A DNA stretch of 64,000 nt, from positions 248,001 through 312,000 of the forward strand of contig CP046107.1 in NCBI GenBank assembly GCA_016864895.1, in the 5' to 3' direction. The position numbers and the translations under genes are program-made. Shown here piece by piece: positions 17,637 to 27,070 of this stretch. The stretch's first letter is position 1. The number at the start of each line of letters is the position of its first letter. Below the pieces are notes generated by a model. The model was given only the letters and a program-made list of their open reading frames with translations. It did not search any database and was not told the origin of the DNA. Source of the DNA: Neisseriaceae bacterium (GTDB lineage Bacteria > Pseudomonadota > Gammaproteobacteria > Burkholderiales > Neisseriaceae).

Positions 17637-18548
17637 TTAATATACCTCTAAGGATTTATAGTAAGATACTTCTTCTGTTAAACTTGGATCTGTATGAATA
17701 AAAGCTTTAATTGGTTTATCAAATAATCTGTTTAAATTTACAACTACATTGGTAGCAATGTCATGTGATGCCCTAAAAGTTAGATTTTCATCAACTTCTA
17801 TATGTACATGTATATAATGTGTCTTACCATCAGATCTGGTCATCAAATCATGAAATCCATTAACACCTGGGGTGAGTGAAATAGCCTGCTCAATTTTTAT
17901 TACTTCTGACTCCGAAAGAGTTTCATCCATCAAGATAGTAAAAGCGCCTCTCATGATTTTACCTGAGAGATAAATCATCCACAGGCCTATAATTATAGCT
18001 AAAATTGCGTCCATACTGAAGTACCCCAATTGCACTAATAATAAAGACAGTATAATGCTACTATTTAATAAAAGATCACTAATATAATGTGAAGTATCTG
18101 CCGCTAATGATAAAGAATTAGTCCTTTTTATAGCATAATGCTGGAAAAGACTTAGTATACCAGTAACTAAAATTGTAATAATCATTACCATAATAGCAAC
18201 TTGAGTGTGCTCAATAGGGTAGGGATGCAATAGTCGACCTACAGCACTAAAAATTATTAACATAGCAGAACCTAATATAAATGTTGCCTGAATAAACGAG
18301 CTAAGACCTTCTGCCTTCGCATGCCCATAATTATGGTTTTTATCAGCAGGTTTTAACCCTATACTAATACCAATTAAATTAATAACACTGGACAATAAAT
18401 CGGCCACAGAATCCATCAGGCCGGCTAAAACGCTTACTGATCCAGTTTTAAATTCAGTGAATGCTTTTAGAATAATGAGCACTAATGCAACCACAATGGA
18501 AGCAATACCAACCGAAAGTAATAGTTTTGAATTAGTCTTATTGATCAT
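17637..18548 (-). CDS. fieF: Cation diffusion facilitator (FieF-type metal efflux)
   Basis: Inner-membrane cation efflux protein, 303 aa, exporting Fe(II)/Zn(II)/Cd(II) in exchange for protons. It has six predicted membrane segments in the first 210 residues. Metal-site residues are visible in DSVADLLSSVINLIG (helix 2) and in LAADTSHYISDLLLNSSI (helix 5), which matches the HxxxD/DxxxD layout of CDF site A. The C-terminal cytoplasmic domain has GVNGFHDLMTRSDGKTHYIHVHIEV. Iron versus zinc cannot be decided from sequence. It heads the fieF-msrB-arsC operon, suggesting a link between metal and oxidative stress. Confidence 0.88.
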   Translation of the reverse strand: MINKTNSKLLLSVGIASIVVALVLIILKAFTEFKTGSVSVLAGLMDSVADLLSSVINLIGISIGLKPADKNHNYGHAKAEGLSSFIQATFILGSAMLIIFSAVGRLLHPYPIEHTQVAIMVMIITILVTGILSLFQHYAIKRTNSLSLAADTSHYISDLLLNSSIILSLLLVQLGYFSMDAILAIIIGLWMIYLSGKIMRGAFTILMDETLSESEVIKIEQAISLTPGVNGFHDLMTRSDGKTHYIHVHIEVDENLTFRASHDIATNVVVNLNRLFDKPIKAFIHTDPSLTEEVSYYKSLEVY

Positions 18549-18675
18549 CTTAGCTTTAGTGTCATTTGTTTATCAGTAATATTCAATTATTATAATTTTC
18601 ATTAATTAATTTTTGTCTTTATAAACAATTTAATTTAGTATACTGCTTTTATAATCAAAAAAACATGTTTTATTT

Positions 18676-20175
18676 ATGACCCAATACCTCCCATTTAATA
18701 ATGATTTCTCTATTTCAGACATCATTATGACAGTGATTCGAGAATTTTACCAACATACTGATGCAGACGATCCAGTTAATTTTAATAGAATAGAGAACCT
18801 ATTTAAATCGAGTACAATAAAAAATGACTTATTAGAATTGGAAGAATATGTTCAGAAATTGAGTCAGGATATTTTAATTCACAGTACACATTTGGCATCA
18901 CCAACATTTATTGGTCACATGACATCACGTCTACCAAATTTCATTGTACAAATCGCCCCCTTGGTAGTTGCTCTTAACCAAAATCTAATCAAAACAGAAA
19001 CAAGCAAAGGCTTAACTTTTCAAGAGAAGGAGATGATGGCTAAAATACATCACTTAATCTATAATTTCAACGACGTATTTTACCAAAAATATATTCAAGA
19101 TCATTCTACTAGTTTAGGTTTTTTTACCAGTGGTGGAACAATTTCCAATATTACAGCAATCTATACTGCCCTAAATACTTCGACCAACTGTACAGGTAGC
19201 CGATTGAAATATTGGTTAAGTCAAGGATTTAGTGATGTAGTTATTATTGGTTCAGAATTGTCACATTATTCTTTTGAAAAAGCAGCTGATTTATTGGGAT
19301 TGAGTTTTATCAAATGTTCTACTAATTCACAATACCAAATCGATTTAAATGAATTGAATAAATTAATCAAACAATGTTATTTAGAAAACAAAAAAATTAT
19401 TGCTTTGATTGGTGTTGCAGGGACAACCGATTTCGGTTCAGTTGATGACTTGTCATCTTTAGCAAACATTGCAAAACAAGAAAATATCCATTTTCATGTT
19501 GACGGTGCTTGGGGCGGAGCTTTTATTTTTAGTTCTACCCATAGAAATAAATTATTAAAAGGGATAGAACAAGCGGATACTGTTACTTTAGATGGACACA
19601 AACAACTAATGTTACCCCTAGGGTCAGGAATGATTTTCTTTAAACAACCAGAGTCGGTTCGTCAAAATATACACTGTGCCCCTTATGCAGTACGAGAAAG
19701 CTCTATTGACATTGGACGATTTACCATAGAAGGTTCTCGTGTTGCTAATGGCTTATATCTAGATGCTGCTTTAAGACTCTTGGGTCAAGATGGTTATGAG
19801 CGTATTCTTAAACACAGTATGAAAAATACACAATATATGGTGGATAAAATTATAACATCAGATGCATTTGAACTGATTTTTCAACCCCCGATGAATATTC
19901 TACTGTATCGTTATATTCCTTTGCAATACCGAAACAAACAGTTAGATGAAAATGACAATAAAATGATCAATCAAGCGAATATTTTGTTACAAAAGACACA
20001 AAAAGAAAAGGGAAGAACTTTTGTGTCTCGAACTAATAAACAAACATATCTTTATCCAAAACAAAATATTGTTCTGTTGCGTAGCGTCCTTTTCAATCCT
20101 CTTACACAAACACAACATATTGATTATGTTCTACAAGATCAGATCGATATTGCCAAGGAACTAAATTTAGAATAG
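18676..20175 (+). CDS. panP: Pyridoxal-phosphate aspartate 1-decarboxylase (PanP)
   Basis: Group II PLP-dependent decarboxylase, 499 aa. The blocks SPTFIGHMTSRLPNFI, ALNQNLIKTETSK, GFFTSGGTISNITAIY, ALIGVAGTTDFGSVDDL, FHVDGAWGGAF and the PLP lysine in TLDGHKQLMLPLGSGM follow, almost block for block, the family annotated as putative pyridoxal-dependent aspartate 1-decarboxylase (PanP, known from Vibrio). The product would be beta-alanine for pantothenate and CoA, replacing pyruvoyl-dependent PanD. Glutamate decarboxylase is the main alternative. It is slightly shorter than typical PanP (about 520-550 aa), mostly at the N-terminus. It stands alone, convergent with aceF, and divergent from fieF. 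Confidence 0.8.
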   Translation: MTQYLPFNNDFSISDIIMTVIREFYQHTDADDPVNFNRIENLFKSSTIKNDLLELEEYVQKLSQDILIHSTHLASPTFIGHMTSRLPNFIVQIAPLVVALNQNLIKTETSKGLTFQEKEMMAKIHHLIYNFNDVFYQKYIQDHSTSLGFFTSGGTISNITAIYTALNTSTNCTGSRLKYWLSQGFSDVVIIGSELSHYSFEKAADLLGLSFIKCSTNSQYQIDLNELNKLIKQCYLENKKIIALIGVAGTTDFGSVDDLSSLANIAKQENIHFHVDGAWGGAFIFSSTHRNKLLKGIEQADTVTLDGHKQLMLPLGSGMIFFKQPESVRQNIHCAPYAVRESSIDIGRFTIEGSRVANGLYLDAALRLLGQDGYERILKHSMKNTQYMVDKIITSDAFELIFQPPMNILLYRYIPLQYRNKQLDENDNKMINQANILLQKTQKEKGRTFVSRTNKQTYLYPKQNIVLLRSVLFNPLTQTQHIDYVLQDQIDIAKELNLE

Positions 20176-20206
20176 CTTAAACTACAGTTTTACATATAAT
20201 TTAGAG

Positions 20207-20237
20207 AAGCAAGATTGAGCTAAGATCAATCTTGCTT
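20207..20237. terminator. Hairpin between convergent panP and aceF
   Basis: Perfect 12-bp inverted repeat AAGCAAGATTGA / TCAATCTTGCTT with a 7-base loop. Neither side has a long T-run, but its place between two convergent genes makes a shared transcription end likely. Confidence 0.6.
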
Positions 20238-20248
20238 AAAGGAAATGA

Positions 20249-21898
20249 TTATAACAGTAATCTTTTGTAGTCTGCCAATAGTTTACTTAAGTAAGTGATA
20301 AATCGACAAGCAAGCGCTCCATCAATAACCCGATGGTCATAAGACAATGAAAGAGGGCACATCAAGCGGGGTTGAAATGTTTGTCCATTCCAAACAGGTT
20401 TCATTTGGGATTTGCATATACCTAAAATAGCTACTTCCGGCACATTGATAATAGGGGTAAAATAAGTACCACCTATTCCTCCTAAACTTGAAATAGTAAA
20501 TGAACCACCTTGCATTTCCAGTGGGCTTAATTTACCATCCCTTGCTTTTTTGGAAAGTACTTTTAATTCTCTAGCAATATCTTTTAGTCCTTTTTTATCA
20601 ACATCTTTGATAACAGGAACAACTAAACCATTAGGTGTATCAGCAGCAAAACCAATATGATAGTATTTTTTTATGATGAGCTCTTCTCCTTTTAAAGACG
20701 AATTAAACTCAGGAAATTTTTGTAAAGCTTTAACTGAAGCTTGAATAATAAATGCTAAAGGAGATACTTTCAGTTCTTCTTTTTCCCATTCTTGATTTAA
20801 AATTTGACGAAATTCTTCTAACTCTGTCATATCAGCATCATCTTGTTGAGTTACATGAGGCACCATGACCCAGTTTCGACTCAAATTTTTACCTGATATT
20901 TTTTTTATACGACTTAGTACTTGAATTTCCACTGGCCCAAACTTCTGAAAATCAATATCGGACCATGATACTAAATCCTGACTATTTGAGACATAAGAAT
21001 CAAAATTTTGCTTTGATTTTGATTGTTGGGAAATATAGTTTTGTATATCCTCCTTCACAATACGATTATGAGGTGCTGTTCCTTTAACTTGTAATAAATC
21101 AATACCAAGTTCTCTTGCTAATTTTCTTACACCAGGGCCAGCATGTGCTCTTCTTTGATATTTCTCATCAGTTAATGTATTTATCATTGAGGAAACTGCA
21201 ACATTAGGTATAGCACTACAGACATCATCATCCACTACATTAACCCCAGAATTAGTTTCGTGTTGTATATTAATACTTCTTTCATTTTTTTTGTCTCTAG
21301 TATCTGAGGAATCGATTTCTAATTTTAAAATAAAATCACCCTCAGATACTTTATCACCAATTTTAATTTTAATTTCTTTTACTATTCCTGCTTTATCGGC
21401 AGGAACATCGATAGTTGCTTTTTCCGCCTCCAAAGTCATTAAGATAGTATCTACTTCAACTCTATCTCCAACTGAAATTGGAATATCAATAACATTTACA
21501 TCTTTCAAATGACCAATATCAGGTACTAAAATTTCGATAATTTCCTTTTCTTGAGAATCTTGTTGTTCTACGGTTGTTAAGTGGTTAGATATATTATCCT
21601 TAACAATTTCTTCACTCTTTCGATTAAGTTTATCTTCTGCTTCGGTTTCTTCATTTGTTTTCATTTCTACAATGACACTACCTTCTGATACCTTATCACC
21701 AATCTTTACTTTTATTGCAGTGATTTTTCCTGCTTTATCAGCAGGGACATCTATAGTTGCTTTTTCCGTTTCTAAAGTAATAAGTGTGTCATTAATTTCA
21801 ATATTATCACCTTCATTGACAGCAATATCAATAACAGCTGCATCTTTATAATTTCCTATATCAGGAACCAGTATCATAACGATTTGATTCATGTTCAC
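20249..21898 (-). CDS. aceF: Pyruvate dehydrogenase E2, dihydrolipoamide acetyltransferase
   Basis: Core of the pyruvate dehydrogenase complex; moves acetyl groups from E1 to CoA. Length 549 aa. There are two lipoyl domains, each with the lysine motif ETEKATIDVPADKAG (near residue 45) or EAEKATIDVPADKAG (near 160). Acidic/polar linkers follow, then an E3/E1-binding domain (GPGVRKLARELGIDLLQVKG near 255). The catalytic domain ends with SLSYDHRVIDGALACRFI, the HxxxDG motif. The two nearly identical lipoyl segments are also similar at DNA level. It lies 21 bases after aceE; the E3 gene lpdA, which often follows, is not here. Confidence 0.95.
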   Translation of the reverse strand: MNMNQIVMILVPDIGNYKDAAVIDIAVNEGDNIEINDTLITLETEKATIDVPADKAGKITAIKVKIGDKVSEGSVIVEMKTNEETEAEDKLNRKSEEIVKDNISNHLTTVEQQDSQEKEIIEILVPDIGHLKDVNVIDIPISVGDRVEVDTILMTLEAEKATIDVPADKAGIVKEIKIKIGDKVSEGDFILKLEIDSSDTRDKKNERSINIQHETNSGVNVVDDDVCSAIPNVAVSSMINTLTDEKYQRRAHAGPGVRKLARELGIDLLQVKGTAPHNRIVKEDIQNYISQQSKSKQNFDSYVSNSQDLVSWSDIDFQKFGPVEIQVLSRIKKISGKNLSRNWVMVPHVTQQDDADMTELEEFRQILNQEWEKEELKVSPLAFIIQASVKALQKFPEFNSSLKGEELIIKKYYHIGFAADTPNGLVVPVIKDVDKKGLKDIARELKVLSKKARDGKLSPLEMQGGSFTISSLGGIGGTYFTPIINVPEVAILGICKSQMKPVWNGQTFQPRLMCPLSLSYDHRVIDGALACRFITYLSKLLADYKRLLL

Positions 21899-21919
21899 AT
21901 CCTTGTTCTTAATAGATAT

Positions 21920-24610
21920 CTATGATTTCCAGCTTGGAGTTCTTTGAGTATCAATACCATATTTAATGATTGCTTTTTCAACTAGTTCATAGTCAAGTTT
22001 ATTTTGTTTAGCCAGCTCATAAATAGCAGTAAAGGCAATATATTCCCTAGATACTTCAAAAAAATCTCTTAAATTTTCTCTAGAATCACTTCTGCCAAAA
22101 CCATCAGTACCTAAAGCAGTGTACGAATTTGGTAGAAAACCTCTTATTTTATTAGCATATTCACGAACATAATCTGTAGCAGCAATAATGGGCCCTTTGT
22201 AGTTACTCAATTGTGTCGCCACATAAGGTATTTTGGGTGTTTCTTTTGGATGTAATCTATTGCTTCGTTCAATTTCAATAGCATCTCGATATAATAAATT
22301 AAAAGAAGTTACACTCCATACATTAGAGCTAATACCAAAATCTTCTTTCAATAGTTTAGATGCAGCAATCACCTCATTCAATATTGCTCCTGAACCTAGT
22401 AGTTGAACACTACTATCATCTGTGGCTTGATTATCTATAAGGCAATAGATTCCCCTTAATATCTCTTCCTCAATACCAGCTTTATTAGGTAGAGCAGGGT
22501 GTGAATAATTTTCATTCATTAAAGTGATGTAATAATATATATCCTCATTATTAACATACATACGTTTCAAACCATCATGAATAATGACTGCTAATTCATA
22601 GGCAAAAGCAGGGTCATAGGAAATACAATTAGGAATTAAATCAGCTTGTATTTGACTATGACCATCCTCATGTTGAAGCCCTTCTCCATTGAGCGTAGTT
22701 CTACCCGAAGTTGCACCCAATAAAAAACCTCTCGCTCTTAAATCACCTGCAGCCCATGCCAAATCACCAATTCTCTGGAAACCAAAAATAGAATAGTAAA
22801 TGTAAAATGGTATCAAAGGATATTGATTATTGGCATAACTAGTTGCTGCTGCTATCCAAGAACTCATGGCACCTGATTCTGTAATGCCTTCTTCAAAAAT
22901 TTGACCATCTTTTGACTCTTTGTAAAACATTAGCTCATCAGCATCAGGAGGGGTGTACATTTGACCCTTTGGATTCCAAATTCCGTATTGCCTAAACATA
23001 CCTTCTATACCAAAAGTTCTACCTTCATCTGGTACAATTGGCACAATGCGTTGACCTATTTTTTTATCTTTTAACAATATACTAAGTATTCTCACGAAAG
23101 CCATTGTTGTTGAAAATTCACGTTCATCACTATTTTTTAACAACACAGAAAAGGCTTTCAACTCAGGAATGGCCAATTTTTCCTGAGTTGGTTCTCTTTT
23201 TGGGAAAAAACCGCCCAAAGCAGCTCTTCGTTCTATCAAATATTGGATCTCAGGACTATCATCCTTGGGCTTATAATATGGTAAATTTTCTTCAATATCT
23301 TTGTCTGTAACAGGTATATTAAAACGATCTCTAAACTGTTTTAAACATTCTAAATCCATCTTTTTGGTCTGGTGAGCTGTATTTTTTGCCTCACCAGCTA
23401 GACCCATACCATAGCCCTTAACCGTTTTAGCCAAAATAACAGTCGGTTTACCATTTGAATTATTACAAGCTTCATAATAAGCCTCATAAACCTTTTGGGG
23501 ATCATGTCCTCCACGATTTAAACGCCAAATTTCTTCGTCAGTCATGTTTGCCACTAAATCCAATAACTCTGGGGAGGTACCAAAAAAGTGTTTCCTAACA
23601 TAAGCACCGTTCTTAGATTTATATGTCTGATAATCTCCATCCAAACATTCTTCCATACGTTTTTTTAAAAGATTATTATTATCTTGTGCCAGCAAATTAT
23701 CCCAACGACTTCCCCAAATAACTTTGATAACATTCCAACCCGCACCCCTAAAATTGCCTTCTAGTTCTTGTATAATTTTTCCATTTCCTCTAACCGGACC
23801 ATCAAGCCTTTGTAAATTACAATTGACTACAAAAATTAAATTATCTAAATCATAACGGGATGCTAAGGAAATGGCACCCTGGCTTTCTGGTTCATCCATC
23901 TCACCATCACCACAAAATACCCAAACTTTGCGATTTTTATCCTTAACTAACTTACGTGATTCCAAATATTTTAAAAGTCGTGCTTGATATATTCCCATAA
24001 TTGGTCCTAGACCCATAGATACAGTTGGGAACTGCCAGAAATCAGGCATTAACCAGGGGTGAGGATAGGATGACAATCCATTACCATGAACTTCTTGTCT
24101 AAAATTATCTAATTGTTCCTCAGTTAAACGTCCCTCTAAAAAGGCTCTAGCATAAAATCCAGGAGAAGAGTGACCTTGAAAAAATAATAAATCACCTAAT
24201 TGTTTGTCATTTTGAGCTTTCCAAAAATGATTAAATCCTACTTCATAAAGAGTTGCTGCTGATTGGAATGAAGCAATATGCCCACCTAGTTCGAGGTCTT
24301 TTTTACTTGCACGTAACACTATCATGACTGCATTCCAACGAATAATAGAACGAATCTTATGTTCTATCTCTTGATTTCCTGGTATACATTTACCTTTACC
24401 TGCTGGAATGGTGTTGACGTAAGACGTTGTTGCAGAAAAAGGTAAAAAAATTCCTGCATCCCGTATATGTTGTACTAATTGTTGTAATATAAAATTAACT
24501 CTCTTAGAACCTTCATTTTCAAGTATAGAGTCTATTGCATCAATCCATTCTTTGGTCTCAACTGGATCAACATCATTTGGATTTAAATTATCCATGACTT
24601 TGCTACCCAT
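21920..24610 (-). CDS. aceE: Pyruvate dehydrogenase E1 component, homodimeric type
   Basis: Thiamine-diphosphate enzyme that decarboxylates pyruvate and acetylates the lipoyl groups of AceF. Length 896 aa, as in E. coli (887). Seen: LGGHIASFQSAATLYEVGFNHF-type region near residue 110, the ThDP motif FCGDGEMDEPESQGAISLA near 230 with downstream NCNLQRLDGPVRGNGKI, then the PYR domain GEGLQHEDGHSQ near 645, and SDSRENLRDFFEVS near the C-terminus. AGGAG precedes the ATG. First gene of an aceE-aceF operon transcribed away from aroC. Confidence 0.96.
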   Translation of the reverse strand: MGSKVMDNLNPNDVDPVETKEWIDAIDSILENEGSKRVNFILQQLVQHIRDAGIFLPFSATTSYVNTIPAGKGKCIPGNQEIEHKIRSIIRWNAVMIVLRASKKDLELGGHIASFQSAATLYEVGFNHFWKAQNDKQLGDLLFFQGHSSPGFYARAFLEGRLTEEQLDNFRQEVHGNGLSSYPHPWLMPDFWQFPTVSMGLGPIMGIYQARLLKYLESRKLVKDKNRKVWVFCGDGEMDEPESQGAISLASRYDLDNLIFVVNCNLQRLDGPVRGNGKIIQELEGNFRGAGWNVIKVIWGSRWDNLLAQDNNNLLKKRMEECLDGDYQTYKSKNGAYVRKHFFGTSPELLDLVANMTDEEIWRLNRGGHDPQKVYEAYYEACNNSNGKPTVILAKTVKGYGMGLAGEAKNTAHQTKKMDLECLKQFRDRFNIPVTDKDIEENLPYYKPKDDSPEIQYLIERRAALGGFFPKREPTQEKLAIPELKAFSVLLKNSDEREFSTTMAFVRILSILLKDKKIGQRIVPIVPDEGRTFGIEGMFRQYGIWNPKGQMYTPPDADELMFYKESKDGQIFEEGITESGAMSSWIAAATSYANNQYPLIPFYIYYSIFGFQRIGDLAWAAGDLRARGFLLGATSGRTTLNGEGLQHEDGHSQIQADLIPNCISYDPAFAYELAVIIHDGLKRMYVNNEDIYYYITLMNENYSHPALPNKAGIEEEILRGIYCLIDNQATDDSSVQLLGSGAILNEVIAASKLLKEDFGISSNVWSVTSFNLLYRDAIEIERSNRLHPKETPKIPYVATQLSNYKGPIIAATDYVREYANKIRGFLPNSYTALGTDGFGRSDSRENLRDFFEVSREYIAFTAIYELAKQNKLDYELVEKAIIKYGIDTQRTPSWKS

Positions 24611-24755
24611 TAGTATTCTCCTAGTCTAAATCTACCTCATCTCATGATACTACAATATAGCTACGGTTTAAATCTTAAATTGGTTTTAATTACATACTGA
24701 AATTAATCTGATTGTGATAAACTTGTACTCAATAGTGTTAATTGGGAAGTGAACG

Positions 24756-25841
24756 ATGGCAGGTAATAGCCTAGGACAATTATTCAGGGTAACTACTTTT
24801 GGTGAAAGTCACGGACAAGCTTTGGGTTGTATTATCGATGGTTGCCCACCCGGGTTAGCGATTGACAAGGATATGATTCAAAAAGAACTTGATAAGAGGA
24901 AACCGGGAACCTCTAAATTTGTTACTCAACGCAGAGAACCAGATCAAGTAGAAATTTTGTCTGGTACATTTGAAGGAAAAACTACTGGAACTCCAATTGC
25001 ACTAATTATTTTCAATAAGGATCAAAGAAGTAAAGACTATAGCAACATAAAGGAACAATTCCGTCCTGGACATGCAGACTATACCTATTGGATGAAATAT
25101 GGCATTCGAGATTATAAGGGAGGTGGGAGAAGTTCTGCTAGAGAAACAGTTGCTCGTGTAGCTGCAGGCGCTATTGCAAAAGCTTGGTTAAAACAAAATT
25201 ACAATTTAAGTATCATTGGTTATATATCTCAAATAGGTGAAAAAATAATTAAATTTGAAGATCAAAAATATATTTCACAAAATCCTTTTTTCATCCCAAA
25301 TCAGCTACAACTATCTGAAATTGAAGAATATATCGATTCCATTAGAAAGTCTACTGATTCAATAGGTGCAAAATTAAGTCTTACCGCTAAAAATGTTCCT
25401 GTTGGTTTAGGCGAACCTGTTTTTGATAAATTAGATGCAGTTATTGCTCATGCAATGATGAGTATTAATGCTGTTAAAGCTGTTGAAATTGGAGATGGTG
25501 TCAATGTTGTAACACAGAAAGGTAGTTACCATGGTGATGAAATTAGAAAAGGTGGTTTTCTTAGCAATCACTCAGGAGGAATATTAGGTGGGATTAGCAC
25601 AGGGCAAGATATATCAGTACATCTGTCTATCAAACCCACATCCAGTATTGCTTTACCAAAAAAATCTATTAATATTGAAGGAAAAGAAGTAGATCTAGTT
25701 ACCCACGGCCGTCATGATCCATGTGTGGGGTTAAGAGCTGTCCCAATTGCAGAAGCTATGTTGGCGTTAGTGCTTATGGATCAAGTCCTTCTTAACAGAG
25801 CACAATGTTCAGATGTAGAAATCATCAATCCAATCAAGTAA
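24756..25841 (+). CDS. aroC: Chorismate synthase
   Basis: Last step of the shikimate pathway: converts 5-enolpyruvylshikimate-3-phosphate to chorismate using reduced FMN. Length 361 aa, the standard size. Signatures: [19 protein letters not shown] near residue 14, [28 protein letters not shown] at about 108-135 (seen in parts), and [19 protein letters not shown] near 325. GGAAG precedes the ATG. It is followed 16 bases later by xthA, likely cotranscribed. Confidence 0.96.
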   Translation: MAGNSLGQLFRVTTFGESHGQALGCIIDGCPPGLAIDKDMIQKELDKRKPGTSKFVTQRREPDQVEILSGTFEGKTTGTPIALIIFNKDQRSKDYSNIKEQFRPGHADYTYWMKYGIRDYKGGGRSSARETVARVAAGAIAKAWLKQNYNLSIIGYISQIGEKIIKFEDQKYISQNPFFIPNQLQLSEIEEYIDSIRKSTDSIGAKLSLTAKNVPVGLGEPVFDKLDAVIAHAMMSINAVKAVEIGDGVNVVTQKGSYHGDEIRKGGFLSNHSGGILGGISTGQDISVHLSIKPTSSIALPKKSINIEGKEVDLVTHGRHDPCVGLRAVPIAEAMLALVLMDQVLLNRAQCSDVEIINPIK

Positions 25842-25857
25842 CATACGAAAGAATTTA

Positions 25858-26631
25858 ATGAAGATTGCTACCTGGAATGTTAATTCTTTAAAAGTAAGAT
25901 TGCCTCAAATCCTATGTTGGTTACAAGATAACAGTATCGATGTACTTGTATTACAAGAACTAAAACTATCCTCAGAATTCTTTCCAGTAGAAGAGTTTGA
26001 AAATATTGGCTATCAAGCAGTTTGGAATGGACAAAAAACTTATAATGGGGTTGCTATTATTAGTCGCATAGATCTACACAATAGTTTATTAGATAATCCT
26101 TTTTATAAAGATAAACAAAAGAGGATTATCATAGCTAGCATCAATAATATTCGTATTATCAATGTTTATTGTGTTAATGGTGAAAAAATTGATAGCCCTA
26201 AATTTCAATATAAGAGAGAGTGGTTTAGTGCTCTAATAGAACTAGTTAAAAACGAATTAAAAGATAACTCCAATTTAATATTGCTTGGAGATTTTAACAT
26301 AGCACCAGCAGACCTGGATGTTTACGATCCAAAAACATGGCATGAGAAAGTTCTTTGCTCAAATGAGGAAAGAAAATGGTTTAAAAATCTATTAAATTTG
26401 GGTCTTTATGACAGTTTAAGGGAGTTAGATAATACTTCACCTTTATATACTTGGTGGGACTACCGTTCAAATGGATTTAAGCGTAATTTAGGAATGCGAA
26501 TTGATCATATTTTAATTACAAAAAAAATATTAGAGCATACTGTAGATTTCGGTATTGATATAAATATGAGAGGGATGGAACGCCCAAGCGACCATGCACC
26601 TGTATGGATTAAAATCAGACCTATGTCCTAA
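25858..26631 (+). CDS. xthA: Exodeoxyribonuclease III
   Basis: AP endonuclease and 3'-5' exonuclease of base-excision repair, 257 aa. It has the Mg-dependent endonuclease/exonuclease/phosphatase fold: KIATWNVNSLKVRLPQIL at the start, LQELKLSSEFFP (metal-binding Glu), LLGDFNIAPADLDVYDP, MRIDHILITK, and the closing RPSDHAPVWIKI (catalytic Asp-His). Last gene before the AT-rich region upstream of dnaA. Confidence 0.94.
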   Translation: MKIATWNVNSLKVRLPQILCWLQDNSIDVLVLQELKLSSEFFPVEEFENIGYQAVWNGQKTYNGVAIISRIDLHNSLLDNPFYKDKQKRIIIASINNIRIINVYCVNGEKIDSPKFQYKREWFSALIELVKNELKDNSNLILLGDFNIAPADLDVYDPKTWHEKVLCSNEERKWFKNLLNLGLYDSLRELDNTSPLYTWWDYRSNGFKRNLGMRIDHILITKKILEHTVDFGIDINMRGMERPSDHAPVWIKIRPMS

Positions 26632-26739
26632 TCTTCCATTCAATTCATAGAGATACATCTTAACTGAAATAATTTTTCCTTTAAAAAATATTTTTTAAAC
26701 TATTTCCTTATATTTATGTATCAACTTTGAATCATACAT

Positions 26740-26763
26740 ATACAACACATAATACAACACATA
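26740..26763 (+). repeat. Perfect 12-bp tandem repeat upstream of dnaA
   Basis: ATACAACACATA occurs twice head to tail (26740-26751, 26752-26763). It is immediately followed by TGTATAT, so the second copy continues into a partial palindrome. Confidence 0.8.
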
Positions 26764-26967
26764 TGTATATTGTAATTATTCAGAAAAACATCCACTTTAG
26801 CAACTAATTTTACCCAAAAATAAAATAAACCAAGCGTTTAGGTATTTAAAGCTCAACAGATTTAAATTTATTTTAAAACATAAGTATAATTAACAAATTA
26901 GCTTCAAAAAACACCTTATTCAAACTAATATAGTTTTGTCAATATAGCCTATCTTTAAGCTTTGCGG

Positions 26968-26973
26968 TATAAT
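26968..26973 (+). promoter_or_regulatory. Candidate dnaA -10 box
   Basis: A perfect TATAAT about 100 bases before the dnaA ATG. No good -35 is found 16-18 bases upstream; TTGTCA at 26937-26942 is too far at 25 bases. Confidence 0.4.
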
Positions 26974-27070
26974 AGTTCCTTCAAAGTCAAGAAAATAAAA
27001 CATACCTGAACATGAATGACAGTATGTAGAAATTAAGGGTTTTATAAACTCAATTAATTAAAGAATAAAA

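Larger units (their letters stand above)
26632..27070. other. AT-rich region upstream of dnaA; possible origin region
   Basis: About 440 bases without a gene, extremely AT-rich. It holds a perfect 12-bp tandem repeat (26740-26763), two single-mismatch DnaA-box-like sites, TTATTCAGA (26776-26784) and TTATTCAAA (26916-26924) against TTATNCACA, and a dnaA -10 box. I found no perfect DnaA box on either strand, so this could be oriC or only the dnaA control region; the box evidence is weak. Confidence 0.35.

Noticed and set aside
26776-26924. DnaA boxes upstream of dnaA
   Set aside because: Only two one-mismatch matches to TTATNCACA in very AT-rich DNA; not enough to call an origin.
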